DNA from: Dickeya chrysanthemi NCPPB 402
Lineage (GTDB): Bacteria > Pseudomonadota > Gammaproteobacteria > Enterobacterales > Enterobacteriaceae
DNA length: 64,000 bases
Direction of reading: 5' to 3'
Assembly (NCBI RefSeq): GCF_000406105.1
Contig: NZ_CM001974.1
Span: 999,747-1,063,746, forward strand
This document shows, piece by piece, positions 1-7,061 of this stretch (the first letter of the stretch is position 1; each line of letters begins with the position of its first letter). The notes below the pieces were generated by a model. That model was not told the origin of the DNA. It made no database searches and saw nothing but the letters and a program-made list of their open reading frames with translations. The position numbers were made by a program, and so were the translations under genes.

Positions 1-16
1 ACATCAGTCTGTTGAG

Positions 17-61
17 TTCGTAATGCGAAGGTCGTAGGTTCGACTCCTATTATCGGCACCA
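17..61 (+). other. Partial tRNA-Thr(CGT) 3' half, attachment-site scar
   Basis: These 45 bases match the 3' half of enterobacterial tRNA-Thr with anticodon CGT (thrW): anticodon loop, right anticodon arm, variable loop, T arm with GGTTCGACTCC, acceptor strand and CCA. The bases to the left do not form the D arm or the 5' acceptor strand, so this is not a complete tRNA. Tyrosine integrases that use the 3' end of a tRNA leave such a copy at the far end of the element. With the tRNA on the + strand, the intact gene and the integrated element should lie left of the window. Confidence 0.85.
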
Positions 62-226
62 TCTAAATCAATAAGTTACACGAATTATTCCACGATTCAT
101 TTTCGTTGCTGTGCCGTATTTGCGCCATTACCCTGAACCGCTCTATTAATTCTCCAGGGTTACAGACCCTATTAATCGCTATTTACCGGGCGGGCTGTAT
201 GCGCTGATCCGTTGCCGAGGGTAAGC

Positions 227-475
227 TTAACTCAATGGCTTGAGCCTGAAAGGGATGCTGTTAAGCACCTGAGCGGGGTCAAGCGCCAGCAGACGAGCCA
301 GTTGAACAAACTCCACCACATCCAGTCTGCGTTCCCCGTTTTCGACCTTGGCAATAAACGATTGCGGGCGTTCCAGCGCCTGCGCCAGCATTTCCTGTGT
401 GATGCCTTTGGCGATACGCGCTTCACGCAGCGTTTTGATAACGAGTTGATATTCAGCGGTGTAGGTGGAAGCCAT
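227..475 (-). CDS. XRE-family transcriptional regulator, copy 1
   Basis: An 82-residue protein consisting almost entirely of one XRE/Cro helix-turn-helix domain: 'GITQEMLAQAL' forms helices 1-2 and 'PQSFIAKVENGERR' the recognition helix. It is about 70 percent identical by eye to the protein at 577-810, and both begin MASTY, so the two are tandem paralogs. A dyad-symmetric site at 526-542 just upstream has the same TATCC-N7-GGAT layout as the sites before copy 2, which suggests shared or cross autoregulation. There is no HipA-like or toxin partner next to it. Its natural targets are unknown. Confidence 0.85.
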   Translation of the reverse strand: MASTYTAEYQLVIKTLREARIAKGITQEMLAQALERPQSFIAKVENGERRLDVVEFVQLARLLALDPAQVLNSIPFRLKPLS

Positions 476-504
476 GCGTTGAGTCTCGAAAGCGGGTCTG
501 GTGC

Positions 505-542
505 ACTATCGGTGATAGTTCGCTTTATCCCAAAAAAGGATT
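505..542. promoter_or_regulatory. Predicted operator region of XRE copy 1
   Basis: Two dyads lie between the paralogs. One is ACTATC-GGT-GATAGT (505-519), a perfect 6-bp inverted repeat. The other is TATCC-N7-GGATT (526-542), which matches the sites found upstream of copy 2. XRE repressors commonly autoregulate through such dyads; binding here is inferred only from symmetry and position. Confidence 0.5.
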
Positions 543-576
543 TTTAACGTTGTCTGGAAAAGGGGACTCGCTGTGA

Positions 577-810
577 CTAGCTGTTCAGTAGCAGGTGCAA
601 GAGCGCGATAGGATCGAGTGAAAGCAGGCGGCTGATGTGTATGAATTCCACAATATCAAGCCTGCGCTCGCCGTTCTCGATTTTGGCAATGAAGGATTGT
701 GGTTTACCGAGAGCTTGTGCCAGTGTTGTCTGAGTCACGCCTTGAGCGATTCTGGCTGCGCGCAGGGCTTTGATAATGCGCTGGTACTCGGCTGAATAAG
801 TTGATGCCAT
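577..810 (-). CDS. XRE-family transcriptional regulator, copy 2
   Basis: A 77-residue single-domain XRE/Cro helix-turn-helix protein, paralogous to the product of 227-475. The segment 'PQSFIAKIENGERRLD' is almost identical to copy 1, while the C-terminal tails differ. It is divergent from sfsB at 910, and the 99-bp gap between them holds two operator-like dyads, so it probably controls its own promoter and possibly sfsB. The ATG at 810 is the only sensible start. No partner toxin is visible. Confidence 0.85.
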   Translation of the reverse strand: MASTYSAEYQRIIKALRAARIAQGVTQTTLAQALGKPQSFIAKIENGERRLDIVEFIHISRLLSLDPIALLHLLLNS

Positions 811-830
811 AACATGATGTTCTTGACGAA

Positions 831-882
831 TATCCTAAAATCGAATATCTGTCATGTTTCGATATATCCCAAAATGGGATAT
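831..882. promoter_or_regulatory. Paired operator-like dyads between XRE copy 2 and sfsB
   Basis: A perfect palindrome, ATATCCCA-AAA-TGGGATAT, occupies 864-882. An imperfect copy, TATCC-N7-GAATA, occupies 831-847, its centre 34 bp away (about three helical turns). The same layout occurs at 526-542. The half-sites resemble the HipB operator (TATCC-N8-GGATA), but the spacer here is 7 rather than 8. Repression of both divergent genes is an inference. Confidence 0.6.
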
Positions 883-909
883 CTGGTTGCAGGCAAAAGG
901 AGAGCAGTA

Positions 910-1158
910 ATGGAAACAGGTGACTGGCATCCGGCAGATATCATTGCCGCATTAAGAAAACGGGGAACCACGCTGGCGGCACTATCACGCCAGCATGGGC
1001 TGGCCTCGTCAACGCTGGCGAATGCGTTATCCCGACATTGGCCGAAAGGGGAAAGACTGATCGCGCAGGCAGTAGAAAAAACACCGCAAGAAATCTGGCC
1101 GTCGCGCTATCGGCGCGTGACACAGCAACGACAGGGAAAAGACATTAACGGCGATTAA
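910..1158 (+). CDS. sfsB: Ner/Nlp-type DNA-binding regulator
   Basis: An 82-residue winged-helix protein of the phage Mu Ner / E. coli Nlp (SfsB) family. The signature begins 'DWHPADIIAALRKRGTTLAA', followed by 'STLANALSRHWPKGE' and 'IWPSRY', all hallmarks of the family. In E. coli the paralog affects maltose metabolism genes. I chose the ATG at 910, after AAAAGGAGAG, because the family starts just before DWHPADI; a longer in-frame ATG at 814 would run through the operators. It is divergent from XRE copy 2. The setting beside a tRNA attachment site suggests phage or island ancestry. Confidence 0.88.
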   Translation: METGDWHPADIIAALRKRGTTLAALSRQHGLASSTLANALSRHWPKGERLIAQAVEKTPQEIWPSRYRRVTQQRQGKDINGD

Positions 1159-1724
1159 AGCCAGGCTATAACCGAAAAATGCCACCGTAGTGCGGTGGCA
1201 GAATGAATTGAGTTGTGATAACCCCACGTCCGTAGGGAAGATCACTTCGTGGCACTGCAATGCAGTACCACCACCTGCGAGGAACACCCCTGCAAACGCA
1301 CGGACATTTATCGTAATGGCCGCTGCAAATACCACTGTGCACGCATCCTTACTCCGCGCACTGTTATCTTTTGTTCGTGTATTTCCTGCCTCGTCCAGTC
1401 CTAAACATTCAGCCTGCTGTAAGGTAGACCAATTGCGCAGTGTCATCCTACGCTTTTATAACTATGGAAAACCTGAGTTTTAAGAGCGATAAATGTGCGA
1501 TTGCGCAGTCTGAATTGTGAGCTACGCAGCAACAGTGTGCAAAACGAAACCGAACGTTAATAATGCATAAAAATGTAGGATTTGTTATTTGAAGTTAAAA
1601 AACGATCTGATTATCCCAGTTTTAAATGTCACTTTTTTGCACTCTATCAAGGATCTTTATGAGCCAGTTTTGTATAATAAAATAGTTGACTGACTATTTC
1701 AGTGATTATTACAAAGGAAAAAAA
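1159..1724. other. Intergenic stretch without a convincing gene
   Basis: No open frame here has recognisable homology or a good ribosome-binding site. A perfect hairpin, TGCCACCG-TAGTG-CGGTGGCA, lies at 1180-1200 just after sfsB and may stabilise or end its transcript, but it has no T-run on the + strand. The second half is AT-rich and probably holds the promoter of the gene at 1725. Confidence 0.5.
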
Positions 1725-2144
1725 ATGGCTGACATTGTATCGATTACTGCTGGGTTAAACGCAGTCAAACTAGCCGTCAATATTGCCAAAGAACTGAAGG
1801 AGGCTACTGCAGCATTCAATGAAGCAGAGTTTCGTTTAAAACTGAGTGAGCTATATTTAAGCCTAAGTGAGGCAAAGATTAATCTAGCTGAGGCTCAGCA
1901 AGAAATAATTTCACTCCAGGCCGAGATTACTTCTCTCAAAGCTCAATTGAATGCTGTGGATGAGTTGGATTTTCGGGATGGTTTCTACTATCGACTAAAC
2001 CCCGTAGAAGGGAAACCGAATGGACCGTTTTGTCCTAAATGCTATGAAGGCTCACCTAAAAAACTATCCACTGTTATGGCTGCAACAGGAATACATTCTC
2101 ATTTCGGTAGTAAATATTGTCACTCATGCCAGAGTTATTATTAA
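1725..2144 (+). CDS. Hypothetical protein, coiled coil plus zinc ribbon
   Basis: A 139-residue protein of unknown function. Residues about 15-80 are rich in A, E, K and L in a heptad-like pattern, predicting a long alpha-helical coiled coil. Residues about 100-139 hold two Cys pairs, 'FCPKCYEG' and 'KYCHSCQSYY', forming a likely zinc ribbon. Similar small proteins are seen in prophages and islands, but I do not recognise a named family. The ATG at 1725 follows AAAGGAAA closely and is preferred over the upstream in-frame ATG at 1686. Low GC against the rest of the window supports horizontal origin. Confidence 0.75.
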   Translation: MADIVSITAGLNAVKLAVNIAKELKEATAAFNEAEFRLKLSELYLSLSEAKINLAEAQQEIISLQAEITSLKAQLNAVDELDFRDGFYYRLNPVEGKPNGPFCPKCYEGSPKKLSTVMAATGIHSHFGSKYCHSCQSYY

Positions 2145-2170
2145 CCAAAATAAAGGGAAGGAGCCTGCTA

Positions 2171-2264
2171 ACGTTTAACGTGTTAGATAATCTTAATCGT
2201 GAAATACTGGCGAGAGAAATCGATCTTAATATCCCGGCATAACGCATAGTTCGGGTGATCTACT
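2171..2264 (+). mobile_element. IS3-family transposase (OrfB) remnant, internal part
   Basis: Reading from 2171 gives TFNVLDNLNREILAREIDLN, then IPA, a stop, and RIVRVI. This matches the DDE region of IS3-family OrfB proteins, where a glutamine or similar residue replaces the stop. The copy is dead: a nonsense codon, no start, and the frame loses similarity after about 2264. Its continuation reappears at 2638. Confidence 0.75.
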
Positions 2265-2637
2265 CCCCAGAGATTAAACACTATGATATTCAATGCAATG
2301 AGCCTGAAAACACAAGGCTATGTTCCGGTGATAATTCACTGTGGGTTCAAATGCAATAATAATCATTCCCTCTGATCTCTGGGCTATACTGATTAATCTG
2401 TTGTACCTAGTGCGTGAGTTTTCGAAACGAAGGTAAACAGCTCAGCCATTCGGGGGGTTTAATCTTTTCATCATGATGCCTTTTCGTAAATCTAGGGTAA
2501 TCAGTATTCTGGCGTACCGTTCTTTGAGGCTGTATCAGTCATGATTTTTTCCACTGGCTAAACTTATACAAAGCGTAGAAAACCTATGCTGTACTGGCCT
2601 GCAAACCATTAGTTAGCTATTACACAGGTTCCATAGT
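2265..2637. other. Unrelated segment splitting the IS3 remnant
   Basis: About 370 bases separate the two transposase fragments, where only about 60 bases of coding sequence are expected. The segment has many stops in all frames and shows no recognisable gene or terminal inverted repeats. It may be an insertion or a rearrangement scar. Confidence 0.4.
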
Positions 2638-2830
2638 CCTAAGTTTGTATCGCTCACATTAGCACAATCGACAGAAGATCATTGTGTGACATTGGAATTT
2701 ATTAAGCCTGGCAAGCCAACGCAGAATGCGTTTACCGAACACTTTGACTGGACGTACCGAACAGAAATACTGGATTTTACTTGTTTAGAACACTGAATGA
2801 AGTGAAAGAAATTACAAAGCGCGTGGAGCT
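2638..2830 (+). mobile_element. IS3-family transposase (OrfB) remnant, C-terminal part
   Basis: The frame from 2638 reads PKFVSLTLAQ, then VTLEFIKPGKPTQNAF and WTYRTEILDF. After a +1 shift it continues LFRTLNEVKEIT. This is the conserved end of IS3-family OrfB ('EFI.PGKPTQN' and 'LFRTLNEVREIT'). The frameshift and substitutions at conserved positions show it is a pseudogene. Similarity ends near 2830, where another gene's 3' end begins. Confidence 0.85.
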
Positions 2831-2972
2831 AAAAGGGGATACTTACATTCCCAACGGGCGACTCAGTGCGGAAAGTGATTTATCTGGCGATACAGTCGGC
2901 ATCAAAAAAATGGAGTATGCCTATCCAGAACTGGCGGCTGGCGATGAGCCGTTTTATTATCGAGTTCGGTGA
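2831..2972 (+). pseudogene. 3' fragment of an unrecognised gene
   Basis: About 45 codons remain open in the same frame as the transposase tail and end with ELAAGDEPFYYRVR and a TGA at 2970. The sequence is not transposase-like and is followed at once by a strong terminator, so it looks like the end of a gene whose front was replaced by the IS element. I do not recognise the family. Confidence 0.45.
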
Positions 2973-2992
2973 TCGCCTGAGCGATCACTTTT
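2969..2992 (+). terminator. Rho-independent terminator
   Basis: A perfect 8-bp stem, GTGATCGC-CTGA-GCGATCAC, is followed by TTTT. It overlaps the stop codon of the preceding gene fragment. Confidence 0.85.
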
Positions 2993-3133
2993 AATACGGT
3001 ATCATTTACACAGAGCTATTTACAGGGCTGTCGAGACTAATACAATTCAGTATTAAACCGACTCATTCTGCATTCTTTTAAGTGTGTAATATTTTGTATT
3101 GAGGTTTATTATGTGAGCCTTCCAAAATTAAAT

Positions 3134-3601
3134 TTAATTTATTGTTTTTATTAATGTTCTTGTCTCCGAGATGATTTTATTCTCTGCCTTGCCGTGGAAT
3201 GTCGACATGCCCACCATTGTTTTACCATCATTATAAACAGTAAATACATAGGTTCCGGTATCAAAACCAATTCCTCGTGCATCTTCGAAAATCAACGTTA
3301 TCTGATTGCCACTAATTGAACCGTGGTAATTGAATTTTCTATCTGATTCTTTACCGTCACGAGTCTTTGTTCTGGTACTTGTACCGCTTAGACGGCATCC
3401 TTGCTGTTTTAGGTTGAGCTGACCTACAGTTGCACTATCACCATTACGCTCTTCTATTACGTCCCATGCTCCTTCAACACGAATACCCCTGTACAGGCAC
3501 GTATCACTAAAGTTTGGCCAAACCAACTTGGTAATAAGGGTTATCACGGCTGCTGCGATGATGCTCCCGAGAATCCCCACAAAAAGACTCATCATATCCA
3601 T
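3134..3601 (-). CDS. Membrane-anchored predicted beta-barrel protein
   Basis: A 155-residue protein. Residues about 4-27 form one transmembrane helix ('LFVGILGSIIAAAVITLITKL'-like). The remaining 115 or so residues alternate short polar and hydrophobic stretches with glycine turns ('GAWDVIEERNGDS', 'KQQGCRLSGTST', 'NYHGSISGNQITLIFED', 'GTYVFTVYNDGKTM'), as expected of a small lipocalin-like beta-barrel. The fold guess is mine; I cannot name the family. Such helix-plus-barrel proteins include the Cap15 effector of CBASS, but no nucleotidyltransferase is near. It stands alone between IS debris and another gene fragment. A start at 3595 (MSLF) is also possible. Confidence 0.75.
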   Translation of the reverse strand: MDMMSLFVGILGSIIAAAVITLITKLVWPNFSDTCLYRGIRVEGAWDVIEERNGDSATVGQLNLKQQGCRLSGTSTRTKTRDGKESDRKFNYHGSISGNQITLIFEDARGIGFDTGTYVFTVYNDGKTMVGMSTFHGKAENKIISETRTLIKTIN

Positions 3602-3804
3602 CTGACATTCCTGTTATGAAGTATATAAACCCAAAATTGTAGCTTTCAAAGCATCGCGTGCTTTGTCATTATATTATCAGTTTGTATCTATTATCAAAAA
3701 TACAATGAAGCCAACACGTTCTTGTTTTGAGGTTTGATTCCTTTTCAACGAAAAATGCATCCATGACAATAGATGTAGTTTCTTCTTCCTGAGTTTTTGT
3801 AAGA

Positions 3805-3824
3805 GTGAACAGTCAAGTGTTCAC
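3805..3824. promoter_or_regulatory. Perfect dyad upstream of a gene fragment
   Basis: GTGAACA-GTCAAG-TGTTCAC is a perfect 7-bp inverted repeat ending 2 bp before an ATG. The length and TGAAC/GTTCA arms are typical of TetR-family operators. No TetR gene is adjacent, so it may be a leftover. Confidence 0.4.
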
Positions 3825-3826
3825 TA

Positions 3827-3961
3827 ATGGTGGGTAAGATCAGGGTGTATACCGCTGCGCGTTTTCGTCCAACCGCTGAACGGTTAAGCGAGATTGCGCA
3901 GAATGGGCAGACACTGCTGCAAAACGCCTCTGACAAGGATCTGACCGAGTTCACGGAATGA
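3827..3961 (+). pseudogene. Short open frame, probable 3' gene fragment
   Basis: Forty-four codons run from the ATG at 3827 (MVGKIRVYTAARFRP and on to DLTEFTE, stop 3961). The amphipathic end 'AERLSEIAQNGQTLLQNAS' looks like real coding sequence and the GC matches the chromosome, not the AT-rich neighbours. There is no Shine-Dalgarno. I read it as the surviving end of a larger gene fused to a foreign promoter region, family unknown. Confidence 0.35.
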
Positions 3962-4085
3962 GCATCAGGGTTTTCAAGTCAGAACTGATTCACTAGCAAT
4001 TAATCCAATCGGTCTGTTGCTGTTTTTCCCCCATCGAAAGAAACATGATGTTAAACAAACACGCTGGCCCACCTGTCAGCGCCGG

Positions 4086-4913
4086 CTACTCATACCGTGC
4101 CGATTCCCAGGCGTGAAGCGCGTGTTTTCGGGTTTCTCCCCAGTGGTAGCCGCCGATTTTTCCGCTCTGTTGGATGACGCGGTGGCAAGGTATCAGGAAG
4201 GCGACCGGATTGGCGCCGACGGCCAGGCCAACGGCTCTTGCTGCATTGTGATGCCCGACGGCGGCGGCCACCTGGGAATAGCTCACGACGGTTGCCGGGG
4301 GGATTTTCAACAGCGCTTTCCAGACGCTAATCTGAAAGTTGGTGCCGGTAACATGTAACGAGATTGGGCGGTCCGGCGGCTTTTTTACCGCGAACATCGT
4401 TTCTATCACCGTTCGTATCCGTGGCTGATTTTCATGCAGCAAGGCATGTGGCCACATGTTATGTAATTCTGCCCGTTGCTCGCCTGCGTCTGCGTTGTCC
4501 AGAAAGGAAAGGCTACAGATACCCCGGGGGGTGACGGCAATAAACGCGTTGCCGAACGGCGTATCGTGAACCGCGTATTCGATCACCAAGCCTGCACCCT
4601 GTTGTTGGTATTCCCCCGGTGTTACCGCTTCCAGATGAACGAAGTGGTCGTACAACCGTGAGCCGCTGCTTAACCCCACCGAGTCGGCCACGTCGAGTAG
4701 CGGCCTTGACTCGCGCAGCAACGCCTTGGCCCGTTCAAGGGTCAGCACTTGCAGGAAGCGTTTCGGTGTGACGCCGGCCCAGCGACTAAACAGCCGCTGG
4801 AAGTGGAAGGGGCTTAAGTGCACGTGTGCGGCAATTTCGTCGAGCGTCGGCTGGCGGTTGACCCGGCTGGCGATAAATGTGATGGCATCGGCTATGCGTG
4901 CGTAGTCTGACAT
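4086..4913 (-). CDS. AraC regulator / methylated-DNA methyltransferase fusion
   Basis: A 275-residue protein with an AraC helix-turn-helix domain (about 1-105: 'PTLDEIAAHVHLSPFHFQRLF', 'GVTPKRFLQ') fused to a complete O6-methylguanine-DNA methyltransferase. The MGMT part has 'TNFQISVWKALLKIP' and the active-site 'PCHRVI' followed by 'IGGYHWG'. Alkyl transfer to that cysteine repairs O6-alkylguanine. It resembles Ada but lacks the N-terminal zinc domain (about 75 residues) that accepts methyl from phosphotriesters and switches Ada into an activator. How or whether it is inducible is therefore unclear. Transcribed alone, with an AGGGAG Shine-Dalgarno sequence. Confidence 0.92.
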   Translation of the reverse strand: MSDYARIADAITFIASRVNRQPTLDEIAAHVHLSPFHFQRLFSRWAGVTPKRFLQVLTLERAKALLRESRPLLDVADSVGLSSGSRLYDHFVHLEAVTPGEYQQQGAGLVIEYAVHDTPFGNAFIAVTPRGICSLSFLDNADAGEQRAELHNMWPHALLHENQPRIRTVIETMFAVKKPPDRPISLHVTGTNFQISVWKALLKIPPATVVSYSQVAAAVGHHNAARAVGLAVGANPVAFLIPCHRVIQQSGKIGGYHWGETRKHALHAWESARYE

Positions 4914-5795
4914 CGTAATGCTTTCTCCCTTTATCGGTCGTTATTCGGGTGCGGCAGACTGGTTGCGATAAAGGTTACCGCCAGTCTCCCCTGTGGCAAA
5001 CCATCTTGCTGTTTCATCACCGGATGCGTGTGTGGGTGAGGGCGGGGTTGGGACAAGTATGGGAAGTTACGCGCCTTGTGGCGACCCGGATCTTGCTGTT
5101 TTTGCGCCGCCATAAAGCCCGATGCCGATGTCTTAACGTTGAGAGGGGCGGATTCCGTGCGTTTGTTGATGCAGGATAATCGCCTGGTGAAGGAGAGCGC
5201 TTATCATGGCGCGCGCAGATCAATCCGCGGTGAACCGCCGGTAGACATCAGGCATGTCTGATACGGTGTGGCGAAGATTGCGGCGTCAACGCAGGAGGGT
5301 GAGCGGCAAGTATGTGAATGGCGAGTTGATGTCACGTTTGATCTGAGTCTTTGACTTTTTTGAAAATAAAGTGAAAGAGTCTCGATTATAAGGTGTTTGT
5401 CATTAGTTCGTCGGATGATGGGTATGAGCCTGTTCTTTTTTAAAAAAAAGCCCTTTTTATTATGGTGATGACTGATTTTTTTCTGCAGTTTGATAACGGT
5501 TCGATGTCTTTGATTACGTGCCTGCAAGCCTTGCAACCGGTACACTGAACCGAAAAAGCATCGCGGGGCGCTAATGGCAGTGATGCCGTCTTCCTTACTT
5601 TTTTAGCGTTCGCCTTCGTGTTGGTATGTAATCTATCATTAAGGCAAACTAAACACTGTACATACCGTTACACAGCAACGCTCATCATAGAAGATTAGCC
5701 TGGTATATAGTATCGGAAAAAAACAGTGGTTGAGTGGCTGTGAAGATAAAAATTAACAAACTCCAAACAAATTGATGTGATGTAGTTTTACTTTT
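4914..5795. other. Long intergenic region before the dlt operon
   Basis: About 880 bases without a gene I can support. The left half is GC-rich with overlapping open frames on both strands that show no family features and no ribosome-binding sites. The right half, from about 5340, is AT-rich and probably contains the dlt promoter and leader. Confidence 0.5.
5754..5769. promoter_or_regulatory. ArcA-like direct repeat upstream of dltD
   Basis: On the minus strand the sequence reads TGTTT-N6-TGTTA, two copies of the ArcA half-site 11 bp apart, the characteristic ArcA spacing. It lies about 30 bp before the dltD start. In Dickeya dadantii dltB expression is reported to depend on ArcA, which makes the match worth noting. 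It remains a prediction. Confidence 0.35.
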
Positions 5796-6935
5796 ATGAT
5801 GAAAATCAAAAATACTCTCTGCCTACATATCATGATGGCGACCCTTGCCGTCTTGTTTCTTAGTGTTCCCCCGCTGGTGACAAGCTTTGATCCGCCGCTA
5901 AAATTTCAGCCGTTGATTAGAACCCTGGAAGGAACGCCAAAAGAGCTGAAAGAAAAAATAGCCGCCATTTCCCATGCGTTGCAGGGTAATGCCATCTTCT
6001 TCATCGGAGCCTCCGAGGTTTCTACGTCCGAAGATGAATATTACGCGGTGTATAATTACTTTAATAACCAGCTGCAGCGGCCGGTGGTCGCTTATGGTGA
6101 TATTTATATCGATAATATCACGCATTTTTTACTTCTGGCACGTTTTAAAAACGACCTGAACGCGAGCAGCAAGGTCGTGTTGCAACTGGCACCCGATAGT
6201 TTTTACGGTGATGGTATCCCACCGGCGGTTTTTGCCGATAATTTCCCAGCGCCGATTTTTAACCCGCTGATGGAAGATGAGCAGGCACGTCCTTTACTGG
6301 TTGATTATTTACAGCATATTAATGAGGACGAGATCAGTCATTTAACGTTTGGTCAAATGAAGATTTATGGCTGGCGTCCGACTATTATTTGGCAAGCGGT
6401 GAGTTATCAGTTTGCAAATTTCTGCGAAATGATAAAAAAGTATTGGCTGGACGTGTTGCAGATTGTTCCTCAACCGGAAAGACCGTGGCCTCGCCAGCCC
6501 AATAACGCGATTACGCCGGATTGGGATCGTGAATTGGCGCATGCTCAGGAACTGAATAAATCCCGCCAGCAAAGCGCAGAAACGTTGTGGATGGATAAGT
6601 CTGTTTTCGACGACGACCCAACGCAGGATGAATGGGATAACGCGCCGCTATTTCCCACGCAAATGGAGACGTTTGAAGCGACGATAAAACTGCTGAAAGC
6701 GCGTAACGTCCAGGTGGTGGTGATTATGGATGCAGTCAATCCGTGGGCGATTAAAAATCACGAGAAATTTCAGTCGGTTGATAAACAAATCAAGGCGATT
6801 TTGGATGAACATCAGGTGCCTTATCTGGATATGTACGCACTGCCTTATCAGAATGGCTGGAACTGGGACCGGTTGCATCCAACAGACCCGGCATGGGTGG
6901 TGATGGACCGTTTTATTGCTGAGAGTTTTAAATGA
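5796..6935 (+). CDS. dltD: DltD, D-alanyl transfer protein
   Basis: A 379-residue membrane-anchored SGNH-hydrolase-like protein. One N-terminal transmembrane helix (about 8-30) is followed by an extracytoplasmic domain. The nucleophile block is 'FFIGASEVSTSEDEYY' (DltD families usually have GSSEL/GSSE), and the C-terminal block 'WNWDRLHPTDPAW' supplies the Asp-x-x-His pair. DltD acts outside the membrane in the last step of D-alanine transfer, partnered with DltB. In Gram-positives the acceptor is teichoic acid; the Gram-negative acceptor is not known from this sequence. It is first of five tightly packed genes, and its stop overlaps the dltX start. The order D-X-B-A-C matches that reported for soft-rot enterobacteria. 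Confidence 0.93.
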   Translation: MMKIKNTLCLHIMMATLAVLFLSVPPLVTSFDPPLKFQPLIRTLEGTPKELKEKIAAISHALQGNAIFFIGASEVSTSEDEYYAVYNYFNNQLQRPVVAYGDIYIDNITHFLLLARFKNDLNASSKVVLQLAPDSFYGDGIPPAVFADNFPAPIFNPLMEDEQARPLLVDYLQHINEDEISHLTFGQMKIYGWRPTIIWQAVSYQFANFCEMIKKYWLDVLQIVPQPERPWPRQPNNAITPDWDRELAHAQELNKSRQQSAETLWMDKSVFDDDPTQDEWDNAPLFPTQMETFEATIKLLKARNVQVVVIMDAVNPWAIKNHEKFQSVDKQIKAILDEHQVPYLDMYALPYQNGWNWDRLHPTDPAWVVMDRFIAESFK

Positions 6936-7054
6936 TGAAATACGCGATTCGCCTTTTTTTTATTTATCTCTTGCTGGCGGTAACCATCGTCGCGTGGACT
7001 TCTGTTGATGACAGCATGAGTTTACAAGTGCATTTTGAATATCAAAAGTTCTGA
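6932..7054 (+). CDS. dltX: DltX-like small membrane protein
   Basis: A 40-residue peptide whose ATG overlaps the dltD stop (ATGA). It has one transmembrane helix (about 6-23: 'IRLFFIYLLLAVTIVAW') and ends 'VHFEYQKF'. The final F-x-Y-x-x-F resembles the C-terminal motif of Gram-positive DltX, thought to be the residues that shuttle D-alanine near DltB. The gene sits between dltD and dltB with an 8-bp gap to dltB, so translational coupling is likely. It is easily missed because of its size. Confidence 0.85.
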   Translation: MMKYAIRLFFIYLLLAVTIVAWTSVDDSMSLQVHFEYQKF

Positions 7055-7061
7055 AGGATGA

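Noticed and set aside
227..810. HipAB-type toxin-antitoxin system suggested by the HipB-like operators
   Set aside because: No HipA kinase or other toxin gene is adjacent, and the spacer is 7 rather than 8 bases.
1027..1446. A 139-codon minus-strand frame after sfsB
   Set aside because: It overlaps the sfsB end and a hairpin, and the translation shows no family; the + strand alternative 1190-1483 is equally unconvincing.
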